Assembly: GCA_963696625.1 (NCBI GenBank)
Contig: CAVOKZ010000051.1
Location: 1-42,578, forward strand
Source of the DNA: JAWVFN01 sp963696625
GTDB lineage: Bacteria > Actinomycetota > Thermoleophilia > Solirubrobacterales > 70-9
Direction of reading: 5' to 3'
Length of the DNA stretch: 42,578 bases
The notes under the pieces are model-generated. The model made no database searches and had not been told where the DNA came from. It worked only from the letters and a program-made list of their open reading frames with translations. Position numbers and translations under genes: made by a program. This document shows positions 18,786 to 26,728 of this stretch, in pieces (position 1 is the first letter of the stretch; every line of letters starts with the position of its first letter).

Positions 18786-20027
18786 TCAGTCCCCCGAGCG
18801 CTTGACCTTGCCGGCGTTGGCGCCGGCCTCGTGGGCCGGGCCGCGGGCGGCGGCGATGCCGAGCACGCGCATCGCCTTGAGGCCGAGGCCGAGCTTCTCG
18901 CGGCCCTCGGTCGAGGTGACGTCGTGGCCGCAGAGCTCCTTGGCGCGCTCGAGCCGGTAGCGGACCGTGTGGCGGTGGGTGAACAGGTGCTGGGCGGTGG
19001 CGGCGACGTTGCCGTCGTTGTCGAGGTAGGCCTCGACCGTCATCAGCAGATCGGTCTCGTACTGCTCGTCGTAGGCGGCGAGCGGCTCGACCGTCTCGGA
19101 GTAGAAGCGCTCGAGCTCGGCCGGGTCCTCGCTCATCGCGGGCAGCAGCAGGCGATAGGCGCCGGTGTCCTCGAAGGCGAGGACGCGGTGGCCCTCGGCC
19201 TCGCCGACGTTTGCGGCGAGCCGCGCCTCCTGGCCGGCGCGGTGCAGATCGACCGGGTCGGCCACCCGCCGGCTGAGCGAGACGGTGACGGCGAAGCCCG
19301 CGAGCCCGTCGCCCAGCTCGCGCGCGAGCGCGTCGGCGGCACGCTGGAGCGTCCCCTCGTCGGCCGCCGGGACGATCGCGGTGATCTCGGCGCGCTCGGC
19401 CTCCTCGCCGGCGTCGGCGGCGAGCGCTCCCGGGCTCACGGCTCGCACCGCGCGCAGCGTCAGGACCAGCACCCGCGAGCGCCATTCCCCGCTCTGGGCC
19501 GAGCGCGGGGCGGCGCGGGCGATCAGCACTCCGGCGCCGGGACCGAGGTCGGCCCCAAGCTCCGCCGCGCGGGCGAGGATGTCTCCCCGGTCGGTGAGGT
19601 TGCGATCGGCGACCGAGCGCACGAAGTCGCCGGCGGCCTCGTCGCCGGCCCACTCGGGCGAGCGCGAGCGCTCGAGCTCGAGCGCGATCAGGGTCGAGAC
19701 CATGCGCAGCATCGCGGGGCCGGGCGGCTCCTCCGAGTGGAGCCGGTAGCGCAGCTGGCCGACGACGCTGTCGGCAACGCGAAGCTCGACCGATTCGACC
19801 CCGCCGGAGGCCGCGAGCAGCTTCGACTCCTCGTCCTCGGACGCGGCCGCGACCGCGAGAACCGCGCTCGAGCGGTCGATCAGCGCGACGCCGGCGTCGA
19901 GGACCTTGGCCGCGGCGCGAGCGACGCTGGGCAGTCCGGCGCCCGACTCGACCGCCTCCGAGAGCAGCTCCAGGGAGCCCTCGGCAGCCTCGTTTGCAGG
20001 GCTTTCAGCCCGCTTTGCAGCACTCAT
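18786..20027 (-). CDS. PucR/CdaR-type transcriptional regulator
   Basis: The 413-residue protein ends in the helix-turn-helix typical of the PucR/CdaR/SdiR group (HTH_30): LLMTVEAYLDNDGNVAATAQ, then LFTHRHTVRYRLERAKEL, where NVAATAQHLFTHRHTVRYRL is the hallmark. The middle (about residues 160-290) fits the GGDEF-like CdaR ligand domain; the N-terminal 150 residues could be a degenerate GAF-like sensor. Such proteins usually activate catabolic or local genes in response to a small molecule. No adjacent catabolic operon is present, so the target is unknown. ATG start; a TACAAT lies 6 bases before it on the reverse strand and may be a -10 box of a nearly leaderless mRNA. Confidence 0.85.
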   Translation of the reverse strand: MSAAKRAESPANEAAEGSLELLSEAVESGAGLPSVARAAAKVLDAGVALIDRSSAVLAVAAASEDEESKLLAASGGVESVELRVADSVVGQLRYRLHSEEPPGPAMLRMVSTLIALELERSRSPEWAGDEAAGDFVRSVADRNLTDRGDILARAAELGADLGPGAGVLIARAAPRSAQSGEWRSRVLVLTLRAVRAVSPGALAADAGEEAERAEITAIVPAADEGTLQRAADALARELGDGLAGFAVTVSLSRRVADPVDLHRAGQEARLAANVGEAEGHRVLAFEDTGAYRLLLPAMSEDPAELERFYSETVEPLAAYDEQYETDLLMTVEAYLDNDGNVAATAQHLFTHRHTVRYRLERAKELCGHDVTSTEGREKLGLGLKAMRVLGIAAARGPAHEAGANAGKVKRSGD

Positions 20028-20096
20028 CGCTGCATTGTAGGTCGCTGCCGGAGAAGCCCGGCGGCGCGCGATGATCGAGCTCTAATCCGCGTGTGA

Positions 20097-20204
20097 CCGG
20101 TGGCGCGCGTGGTCAAGCAGATCAAGGACGCAGGGCGCAGCCCTTGCTGGTTGCAAGGGCAAGACCGAGGACGCAGAGATGCGCAGTGCCACGTGCGTCA
20201 CCGG
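20097..20204 (+). ncRNA. Candidate structured RNA, element 1
   Basis: The ends form a 16-bp stem (20097-20112 with 20189-20204; 14 Watson-Crick pairs and two G-U pairs when read on the plus strand). Inside, CAAGGACGCAGGG (20123-20135) and GACCGAGGACGCAGA (20163-20177) face each other across a perfect 7-bp hairpin, GCCCTTG (20140-20146) with CAAGGGC (20154-20160). Both loop blocks recur exactly in the element at 30045-30212, although the stems differ in sequence. The differences from a perfect inverted repeat are wobble pairs on the plus strand but A-C mismatches on the minus strand, so a plus-strand RNA is favoured. It lies between the PucR-like gene and the small membrane protein gene, both on the minus strand. 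I do not recognise a known family. Confidence 0.55.
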
Positions 20205-20233
20205 GTGCGCGGGGATTGGGACTCGGTCATCTA

Positions 20234-20482
20234 TCAGGCGCCGATGCTGTCCCAGTTGTAGAAGACGATGAAGCCGATCACGAGGCCGACGAGGACCAGC
20301 GCCGCGAGCACGAACAGCGACAGCACCCCGGCGGCGAGCTTCTCCCAGCCCCGGCTGAACGAGCCGAGCGCGGGCGCGAGGATCAGGGTCGCGAAGGCGA
20401 CCAGCGAGACGACGCCGGCGGCGCCGAACAGGAGGTACTCAGTTCCAAGCTTGGCCAGGACTGGGTGCATCAGGTCGGACAT
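20234..20482 (-). CDS. Small three-helix membrane protein
   Basis: The 82-residue protein is almost entirely hydrophobic. Helices lie at about residues 14-34 (YLLFGAAGVVSLVAFATLIL), 45-70 (AAGVLSLFVLAALVLVGLVI) and into the C-terminus (GFIVFYNW). I recognise no family. The start is ATG at 20482 or, more economically, the internal ATG at 20470; either way it overlaps the 3' end of the DedA-PAP2 gene, so it is translationally coupled to it and probably works in the same membrane. The structured RNA candidate lies just after its stop. Confidence 0.65.
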   Translation of the reverse strand: MSDLMHPVLAKLGTEYLLFGAAGVVSLVAFATLILAPALGSFSRGWEKLAAGVLSLFVLAALVLVGLVIGFIVFYNWDSIGA

Positions 20483-21944
20483 TCTGGCGGAAACGGCTGG
20501 TCACCAGGTAGATGGCGCCGACCCCGGCGAAGGCGCCGACGCCCAGCCCCCAGCCGGCGCTGACGTCGCTCAGGTAGTGGGCGCCGAGGTAGACGCGGCT
20601 GAGGCCGACCAGAGCCGCGATCGCGACGCCGGCGCTGACCGCGGCCGTGCGCCAGGCGAGCGCCGGCCGCAGGCGCAGCGCGACCGTCACCCCGAGCCAG
20701 GCCCAGACGACGGAGTGCGCGGCGTGCCCGCTCGGGAACGAGGAGCCGGGCGTGTCGAGGAGGGGGTCGGGTGGACGCGGGCGATCGACGATCAGCTTGA
20801 TCAGCGGGTTGGCGGTGTAGATCAAGGCGACCCCGATCAGCAGCACCCAGAACTCGGGCCAGCGCCTGTGCATCGCGAGCCAGACGGCCGAGAGGGCGGC
20901 GATCGGGGCGATGATCCAGGTCGAGCCGAGCTCGGTCACGACCTTGGCGATGTCGGTGAGCCAGCCGCTGCGGATGCTGTCGGCGATGTCGGCGGCCGTC
21001 TGGTCGCCGCCGGTCGGACCCGGATCGCCGCTGACGATGATCCAGTATGCGCCGAGGACGTAGAGGCCGACGGCGGCGGCGGCGAGCAGCGAGGTCACCT
21101 CGAGGCCGAGCGGGCCGCCCGGCGTCAGCCGGCGGCCGACGAACCGGGCCTGCGGCCGCAGGCGGCGGCCGAAGGCGACGGCGGGCCGCAGCAGCGGGCG
21201 TTTCTCGATCGCGGCGACGAGCTTCTCGCGGTTCTCGTGCTCGCGCAGGAAGCCATAGATCGCGACGAGGGCGACGATCACGCCGACCGTGATCCCGAAG
21301 ACGACCAGGCCCGTGCCGACGTAGTTCGCGATCCGGTCGAGGCTGTTGGCGGCGAAGTAGCCGGCGAAGGTGAGCCCGGTAGCCCAGATCCCGGTGCCGA
21401 GGACGCTGTAGGGGAGGAAGTCGCGGTAGCGCATCTCCGAGCTGCCGGCGATGAACGGCGCCAGCGCCCGGACGAGGCCGATGAAGCGGCCGATCAGGAT
21501 CGTCTTGCCGCCGTGGCGCTTGAAGTAGTCGTCGACCTGCTCGAGCCGCTCGCGGGTGACGCCGACGCGGGGGCCGTTGCGCTCGAGGAAGCCCCGGCCG
21601 AGGTGCTGGCCGATCATGAAGCTGACCGAGTCGCCCGCCCAGGCCGAGAACCAGGCGACGCCGACGATCAGCGGCAGCGAGACGTCGCCGTTGGCGGCGA
21701 CGGCGCCGCCGAGCATCACCGTGAACTCGCCCGGAGCGACGAGCCCGACGAAGGCGCCGGTCTCGAGGAAGGCGAGGGCGCCGACGAGCAGATAGGTCCA
21801 GGAGCCGAGCGAGTTGGAGAGGCTCTCGAGGGTGTCCTCGAGGTCGAAGCTCGGCAGCTCGTCCCTGAACAGGAGCAGCAGCACGGCGAGGACGGCGACG
21901 ATCGCCAGCGTCAGCCGGTGACCGCGCATGCGCGGCGTCTTCAC
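20439..21944 (-). CDS. DedA-PAP2 fusion membrane protein
   Basis: The 501-residue protein joins two membrane domains. Residues ~30-215 are a DedA/SNARE-associated domain (FLETGAFVGLVAPGEFTVML, DDYFKRHGGKTILIGRFIGL with the conserved Arg, FIAGSSEMRYRDFLPYSVLG). Residues ~280-490 are a PAP2/type 2 phosphatidic acid phosphatase with all three active-site motifs: KLIVDRPRPP, PSGHAAHS and SRVYLGAHYLSD. DedA proteins flip undecaprenyl phosphate or phospholipids; PAP2 enzymes dephosphorylate lipid pyrophosphates. Together they would suit undecaprenyl-pyrophosphate or phosphatidate recycling, which is inference. The start is GTG overlapping the ispE stop (GTGA at 21941-21944). Confidence 0.92.
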   Translation of the reverse strand: MKTPRMRGHRLTLAIVAVLAVLLLLFRDELPSFDLEDTLESLSNSLGSWTYLLVGALAFLETGAFVGLVAPGEFTVMLGGAVAANGDVSLPLIVGVAWFSAWAGDSVSFMIGQHLGRGFLERNGPRVGVTRERLEQVDDYFKRHGGKTILIGRFIGLVRALAPFIAGSSEMRYRDFLPYSVLGTGIWATGLTFAGYFAANSLDRIANYVGTGLVVFGITVGVIVALVAIYGFLREHENREKLVAAIEKRPLLRPAVAFGRRLRPQARFVGRRLTPGGPLGLEVTSLLAAAAVGLYVLGAYWIIVSGDPGPTGGDQTAADIADSIRSGWLTDIAKVVTELGSTWIIAPIAALSAVWLAMHRRWPEFWVLLIGVALIYTANPLIKLIVDRPRPPDPLLDTPGSSFPSGHAAHSVVWAWLGVTVALRLRPALAWRTAAVSAGVAIAALVGLSRVYLGAHYLSDVSAGWGLGVGAFAGVGAIYLVTSRFRQNVRPDAPSPGQAWN

Positions 21945-22777
21945 GGCGCCACGCCCGGCCGGGTCGCGATCGCGGCGGGGAAGTCGCCGTGGAGCTTGCC
22001 GACGGCGCGCCCGGCGGCCCCGGGGTCGGCGAACAGCCCGACGGCGGTCGGGCCCGAGCCGGTGACCATCGCCACGGCGGCCCCGGCGCCGCGCAGTGCC
22101 TCCAGCGCTTCCTCGATCTCGGGGCGCAGCGAGAGCGCCGCCGGCTGCAGGTCGTTGACCAGCAGCTCGGCGTAGTCGAGGGGCGAGGCGCCCGAGGCGG
22201 TCGCCGCGCGCAGCTTCGCCTCGACCCGATCGAGCTCGGCGGCGTCGCGCGCCTGTCCGAGCCTGTCGGCCTCGGCGTAGACGTCGGCGGTCGAGAGCCC
22301 CTCCTCCGCGGGAATGAGCGCCACCCCGTGCGCAGCCGGGACCGGGATCGGCTCGACCCGCTCGCCGGCGCCGGCGACCAGCAGGGGACGCGGCGCGAGC
22401 TGCGAAGGCACATCGGCGCCGAGCTCGGCGGCGATCTCCTCGATCCCGTCCACCTCCCCCACCGCGAGCCGCAGGACCGCGGCGGCGTCGGCGCTTCCGC
22501 CGCCGAGGCCGGCGGCGATCGGGATCACCTTGTCGATCTCGATCTGGAGCGGGGCGCCCTTCCAGCCCCGCTCGCGGAGCGCGGCCAGGGCGGCCTCGGC
22601 GAGATTCTCGCCGGAGACGTCGACGCAGACGACCTGGTCGACCTCGGCTTCGGTCACCTCGATCCGGTCGGCGAGCCCGAGCGGCTCGAAGATCGAGCGC
22701 AGCTCGTGGCGGCCGTCGTCGCGGGTCGGCCCGAGGTAGAGGCAGAGGTTCAGCTTGGCCGGCGCGTCTACGACCAC
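21941..22777 (-). CDS. ispE: 4-diphosphocytidyl-2-C-methyl-D-erythritol kinase
   Basis: The 278-residue GHMP kinase phosphorylates CDP-ME in the MEP isoprenoid pathway. It has the N-terminal APAKLNLCLYLG, the ATP loop VIPIAAGLGGGSADAAAVL, AELGADVPSQL and the C-terminal GHMP motif MVTGSGPTAVGLF. The start is GTG and overlaps the end of rsmA by 10 bases. The tatD-rsmA-ispE order is conserved in actinobacteria, except that the rpfB found between tatD and ksgA in mycobacteria is absent here. Confidence 0.95.
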   Translation of the reverse strand: MVVDAPAKLNLCLYLGPTRDDGRHELRSIFEPLGLADRIEVTEAEVDQVVCVDVSGENLAEAALAALRERGWKGAPLQIEIDKVIPIAAGLGGGSADAAAVLRLAVGEVDGIEEIAAELGADVPSQLAPRPLLVAGAGERVEPIPVPAAHGVALIPAEEGLSTADVYAEADRLGQARDAAELDRVEAKLRAATASGASPLDYAELLVNDLQPAALSLRPEIEEALEALRGAGAAVAMVTGSGPTAVGLFADPGAAGRAVGKLHGDFPAAIATRPGVAP

Positions 22778-23556
22778 GACATCTCCTCGGCGAGGCGGCG
22801 GAAGTCCTCGGGGGAGAGCGATTCGGCGCGGGCGCCGGCGGGCAGCCCGGCCGCCTCGAGCGCCGCCAGCGCCCGCTCGCGGCCGCCGGCCTCGGCGTGC
22901 TCGAGCGATCGCGCCAGCGACTTGCGGCGGTGGGCGAAGGCGTCGCGGATCAGCCGCCGCAGCGGCTCGGGCGGCGCCGGCCCACGGCGCTCGAGCCGCA
23001 GCACGGCCGAGTCGACCCGCGGCGGCGGGTCGAAGACCTCGCGGCCGACCGGGCGCACGATGCTCACGTCGCAGGCGAGCTGGACCTGGACGCTCGGCGA
23101 GCCGTAGGTCTTCGATCCCGGCCCCGCTCGAAGCCGGTCGGCGATCTCGCGCTGAACGAGGACGGTCCAGCTCTCGAGGCCCGGCAGCTCGGAGATCGTC
23201 TTCAGCAGCAACGGGGTCGCGATCGAGTACGGCAGGTTCGAGACCATCGCCGTCGGGGCGGGCTCGAGGCCGGCCAGGTCGAGCTTCATCGCGTCCCCCC
23301 AGGCGACGGAGGCGTTGGCGGGCAGCTTCGCCAGCTCGGCCTCGAGCCGCCGGTCGAGCTCGACCACGTGCAGGTGGGAGACCACCGGCGCCAGCCGCTC
23401 GCTCAGCACCCCCGCCCCACCCCCGACCTCGAGCACGACGTCATCGGCCCCCACGCCGGAGTCGCGGACGATCGCGTCGAGCAGGTTGGGATCGCGAAGA
23501 AAGTTCTGCCCGAGCTTGCGCCGCTGTCTTCCCCGGGCGGGAGGCGAGGGGCTCAC
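22768..23556 (-). CDS. rsmA: 16S rRNA dimethyladenosine transferase
   Basis: The ~262-residue enzyme dimethylates A1518 and A1519 of 16S rRNA (E. coli numbering). It shows KLGQNFLRDPNLLDAIV, the SAM-binding glycine loop VVLEVGGGAGVLSERL with VVELDRRL, the catalytic NLPYSIATPLLL and FDPPPRVDSAVLRL. Two adjacent GTG codons could start it; I prefer the one at 23556 because it overlaps the tatD stop in a GTGA, as elsewhere in this operon. The usual symbol ksgA is a synonym. Confidence 0.95.
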   Translation of the reverse strand: MSPSPPARGRQRRKLGQNFLRDPNLLDAIVRDSGVGADDVVLEVGGGAGVLSERLAPVVSHLHVVELDRRLEAELAKLPANASVAWGDAMKLDLAGLEPAPTAMVSNLPYSIATPLLLKTISELPGLESWTVLVQREIADRLRAGPGSKTYGSPSVQVQLACDVSIVRPVGREVFDPPPRVDSAVLRLERRGPAPPEPLRRLIRDAFAHRRKSLARSLEHAEAGGRERALAALEAAGLPAGARAESLSPEDFRRLAEEMSWS

Positions 23557-24323
23557 CACCCGAACACCCGGGCGGCGTTGGCTTCGACGGTCGCATCGAG
23601 CTCGGCGAGCGGCACCCGGCGCTCCCTGGCGACGACCTCGGCGGTGGCGACGACGTTGGCCGGCTGATTCGGCTTGCCGCGCACCGGCTGCGGCGCGAGG
23701 TAGGGCGAATCCGTTTCGAGCAGCAACAGCTCCTCGGGCACGAGCCCGGCGGCCTTGCGCAGCGAGGCGGCCTTGGGATAGGTGACGTTGCCCGCGAACG
23801 AGCAGTACCAGCCGCGCTCGGCGGCGAACGCGACCTTCTCGGGCGCCAGCGAGAAGCAGTGGAGGATCACATCGATCCCTTGGTCACGTTCCGCGAGGGT
23901 CTTCAGGCACTCGTCGCTGGCCGCAGTCGAGCCCTCAGCGTCTCGCACATGGATCACGAGCGGGAGGTCCTTCGACCGGGCGATCTCGATTTGAGTGTCG
24001 AAAGCGTTTCGCTGGTCGGCTATCGGCGCCCCGTCGCGGTAGAGGTCGAGGCCCGTCTCCCCTATCGCCCGAACCGACTCGTGGTCGGCCAGGGATGCGA
24101 TGTCCATTCCGGCCGCGTCGTCAAACCCCGTACTCGAATTGGGGTGCCGACCGACTGAGGCCGAGACGCCCGGATACAGCTCGGCGTGAGAGATCGCGTC
24201 GCGGTTGGTCTGCTCGTCTAGGCCGACGGTGAGGATGCGGTTGACACCCGCGGCTCGCGCGGCGGCCACCAGCTCCTGTTCCGAGGGCTCACAGAGCCCG
24301 AGATGCGCGTGGGTATCGACCAC
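23553..24323 (-). CDS. tatD: TatD-family metal-dependent hydrolase/DNase
   Basis: The 256-residue TIM-barrel hydrolase has every metal ligand of the family: VDTHAHLGL at the N-terminus, SVGRHPN, AIGETGLDLY, LPLVIHVRDAEG, VILHCFSLAPE and LLLETDSPYLAP followed by the PVRGKPNQP loop. Members act as 3'-5' DNases or D-aminoacyl-tRNA-related hydrolases. The start is GTG. It is coupled to rsmA by a 4-base overlap and follows a 24-base repeat in its leader. Confidence 0.93.
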   Translation of the reverse strand: MVDTHAHLGLCEPSEQELVAAARAAGVNRILTVGLDEQTNRDAISHAELYPGVSASVGRHPNSSTGFDDAAGMDIASLADHESVRAIGETGLDLYRDGAPIADQRNAFDTQIEIARSKDLPLVIHVRDAEGSTAASDECLKTLAERDQGIDVILHCFSLAPEKVAFAAERGWYCSFAGNVTYPKAASLRKAAGLVPEELLLLETDSPYLAPQPVRGKPNQPANVVATAEVVARERRVPLAELDATVEANAARVFGW

Positions 24324-24352
24324 GGTTTGAGTCTATGGAGAGCCCCCGTAAT

Positions 24353-24376
24353 CCCCGCAGGGCGAAGCCCGAGGAG
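24353..24376. repeat. 24-base intergenic repeat, copy B
   Basis: This copy matches 14116-14139 at 23 of 24 bases; the single change alters the hairpin loop from GCA to GAA and leaves the GGGC/GCCC stem intact. Similarity weakens but continues for about 15 further bases downstream in both copies. It sits in the leader of tatD, about 30 bases upstream of its start, after the end of the secreted protein gene's intergenic neighbour. Confidence 0.6.
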
Positions 24377-24400
24377 ATGCTCGGCTAATGCATCCGGCTG

Positions 24401-24805
24401 CTACCGCTTGAACCGATAGGTGCGGTTGATCGTCTGCCGGGCGCCGGTCGCGAGGTCGGTCGCGGTGATCTCGGTCACCAGCCTCGCCTTCTTCGGGTCC
24501 CTCTTCAGCGCCGCCTTGGCGGGCTTGTTGAGGACGATGTACGGCGAGGCGACGGAGTTCGCCGCGAGCTTCCCGGGGACGACCTCCGGCACCAGGTCCG
24601 GGCCCTTGAGCTTCAGGGTCGAGGTCGCGACCACCTGGCAGTCGACCGAGCAGACGATGTTGTACTGAATCCGCTTGGCGACCTTGATCCTGCCGTTGGT
24701 CATGTAGGAGACGATCGAGGTCTGGGCGCTCGAGGTCGCGGCCGGCACCAGCAGCGCCAGCGCGCAGAGCGCCGCGGTGACCATCGAAGTCCCGCGACTA
24801 GTCAC
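24401..24805 (-). CDS. Small secreted protein of unknown function
   Basis: The protein is about 134 residues with a Sec signal peptide (MVTAALCALALLVPAATSSA, cleaved near SSAQ) and a Lys-rich beta-type mature region ending ATDLATGARQTINRTYRFKR. NIVCSVDCQVVAT has two cysteines that probably form a disulfide. It belongs to the same loose class of exported beta-sandwich proteins as the gene at 18357-18785. Possible starts are TTG 24814, GTG 24805 and ATG 24784; I give the GTG because it adds a basic n-region (TSRGTS), but the ATG is nearly as good. No operon partner is evident. Confidence 0.62.
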   Translation of the reverse strand: MTSRGTSMVTAALCALALLVPAATSSAQTSIVSYMTNGRIKVAKRIQYNIVCSVDCQVVATSTLKLKGPDLVPEVVPGKLAANSVASPYIVLNKPAKAALKRDPKKARLVTEITATDLATGARQTINRTYRFKR

Positions 24806-24826
24806 GCGAAACAACGTAGCAAAGAC

Positions 24827-26335
24827 CTACGGAGCCGCAGGCTCGAGCTTCGGGAACAGCGGCGGCAGCTTTTCAACGCTCTGGCCGCCGCCCCGCGAGC
24901 CGAATTCGGCGAGTACGCGGTCGCTCTCGGCGAGGGCGGCGAGCAGCTTCTCGCAGCTCTCGGGCATGTAGGGGAAGAGCATCAGGGTGGTCACCCGCAG
25001 GCCCTCGGCGAGACCGTAGAGGACCTGGTCGAGACGTCCGGCATTCGCGTCGTCCTTGGCGAGCTGCCATGGCTTTGTCTGCTCGACGTACTGGTTGAGG
25101 CGCCGCACCAGCTTCCAGATCTCCTCGAGCGCCTGGGTCAGCTCGACCCGGTCGAACAGCTCGCTGACCCGGTCGGGGGCCCCGGCGAAGTCCGCGGCGA
25201 GCTCGGGCTCGGCCTCGGCCTCGGGGACGACGCCGTCGCGGTAGCGGGCGATCATCGCCGTCGTGCGGCTGGCGAGGTTGCCGTAGTCGTTGGCGAGCTC
25301 GGTCTCGTAGCGGGACTCGAAGCCGGCGGCCGAGACCGAGCCGTCCTGGCCGAAGGAGACCTCGCGGAAGCAGTAGTGGCGCAGGGCGTCGGCGCCGTAG
25401 CGCTCGATCACCTCGAACGGGTCGAGCACGTTGCCGAGCGACTTCGACATCTTCTGGCCCTCCATCAACAGAAAACCATGGATGACCATCCGCCTGGGTA
25501 ATTGGATGTCTGCGGCCCAGAGCAGCGCCGGCCAGTAGATCGCGTGGAACTTGAGGATGTCCTTGGCCATCACGTGCAGGTCGGGGGGCCAGAACTCATC
25601 GGTCAGGTCCTCGCCCTCGCGCGCGTAGGTGAGGCCGGTGACGTAGTTGAGCAGCGCGTCCCACCAGACGTAGATCACCTGGCTCTCGTCCCAGGGCAGC
25701 GGCACGCCCCAGCTCAGCTTCGGCCGTGAGAGCGAGACGTCCTGGAGGCCCTGCTTGATGAACGAGACCGCCTCGTTGCGGCGGAAGTCGGGGATCACGA
25801 AGCCGGGGTCTTCCTCGTAGAGCTGCTCGAGCCGCTCCTGGAAGGCCGAGAGCTTGAAGAACCAGTTCTCCTGGGACTCCCACTCGAGCGGGCTCCCATG
25901 GATCGGGCAGGTGTTGCCCTCGGCGATCTCGGACTCGCTCTTGAAGTCGGCGCATCGCGGGCAGTACCAGCCCTCGTAGAGCCCCTCGTAGACGAAGCCG
26001 TTGTCCTTGACCCGGGTGATGATCTCCTGGACCTTCTTCACGTGCTGGGGGTCGGTGGTGCGGATGAAGAAGTCCTCGGAGACGTTGATCTTCGGCATCA
26101 GCTCCTTGAACCGCGGGGCGTTGCGGTCGGCGATCTCCTGGGGCGTGACGCCCTGATCCTCGGCCGCGCGCGCGGTCGGCTCGCCGTGCTCGTCGGTGCC
26201 GGTCTGAAAGAAGACCTCCTCGCCCCGCTGGCGCATGTGGCGGGCGACGATGTCGGCGGCGATCGTCGAGTAGGCGTGCCCGAGGTGGGGCTCGGCGTTG
26301 ACGTAGTAGATCGGCGTTGTGACGTAGAAGCCCAT
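24827..26335 (-). CDS. metG: Methionyl-tRNA synthetase
   Basis: The 502-residue class I enzyme charges tRNA-Met. It has the HIGH-type motif PHLGHAYST (residues 17-20), a zinc knuckle in the connective domain (CPRC at 125-128 and CPIH at 143-146), the KMSKS motif (EGQKMSKSLGN, residues 295-299) and an anticodon-binding helical domain with NQYVEQTKPWQLAKDD. The C-terminal tRNA-binding appendix present in some MetG proteins is absent, as in other actinobacteria. ATG start. The second small coiled-coil gene lies 20 bases upstream on the same strand. Confidence 0.96.
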   Translation of the reverse strand: MGFYVTTPIYYVNAEPHLGHAYSTIAADIVARHMRQRGEEVFFQTGTDEHGEPTARAAEDQGVTPQEIADRNAPRFKELMPKINVSEDFFIRTTDPQHVKKVQEIITRVKDNGFVYEGLYEGWYCPRCADFKSESEIAEGNTCPIHGSPLEWESQENWFFKLSAFQERLEQLYEEDPGFVIPDFRRNEAVSFIKQGLQDVSLSRPKLSWGVPLPWDESQVIYVWWDALLNYVTGLTYAREGEDLTDEFWPPDLHVMAKDILKFHAIYWPALLWAADIQLPRRMVIHGFLLMEGQKMSKSLGNVLDPFEVIERYGADALRHYCFREVSFGQDGSVSAAGFESRYETELANDYGNLASRTTAMIARYRDGVVPEAEAEPELAADFAGAPDRVSELFDRVELTQALEEIWKLVRRLNQYVEQTKPWQLAKDDANAGRLDQVLYGLAEGLRVTTLMLFPYMPESCEKLLAALAESDRVLAEFGSRGGGQSVEKLPPLFPKLEPAAP

Positions 26336-26355
26336 TGCTCCTACGAATCTACTTG

Positions 26356-26586
26356 TCAGCCGCGGGCCAGGATCGCGGCGATCATCCCGAACTGGGCGAT
26401 CAGGAGGCCGCCGCCGAAACGGAAGATCATCTGCCGAAGGGCACCGATCTCGCCGCGCAGCTCGGTGAATCCGGCGTGCATCTCGCGGCGCAACTCGAGC
26501 AACTCGGCATCGACCCGATCAAAACGGCGATCGATCGCATCGAACTTGTCGTCGAGCCGCTCATCAGTCCAGGCCATGCGCTCCAT
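26356..26586 (-). CDS. Small coiled-coil protein with C-terminal membrane anchor, copy 2
   Basis: The 76-residue protein reads MERMAWTDERLDDKFDAIDR, then heptad repeats (FDRVDAELLELRREMHAGFT), and ends in a hydrophobic helix (GGGLLIAQFGMIAAIL). It is very close to copy 3 (29755-29994): the anchor-coding DNA differs at only a few bases over about 70, so the duplication or gene conversion is recent. Both copies also share the leader TAnGCTGnGATCATGGA, where TAnGCT may be a -10 box. A 17-base palindrome-like element (CCAAG-N7-CTTGG) lies at 26611-26627 and could be an operator. The function is unknown. Confidence 0.78.
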   Translation of the reverse strand: MERMAWTDERLDDKFDAIDRRFDRVDAELLELRREMHAGFTELRGEIGALRQMIFRFGGGLLIAQFGMIAAILARG

Positions 26587-26728
26587 GATCGCAGCGTAGG
26601 TCCGAAATATCCAAGGAAGGCGCTTGGATCGACTCGAGATCGCAACGGGTTGATCGCGGGCTTCGGCGCCGGCGCCGGCAAGGCGCCGACGGCAGGGCAG
26701 CCGGCCGTCGCCGCTCGGGCCCGCATCG

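Noticed and set aside
20268..22175. 635-codon plus-strand frame opposite the DedA-PAP2 gene
   Set aside because: It is an antisense artefact; all PAP2 and DedA motifs are on the minus strand.
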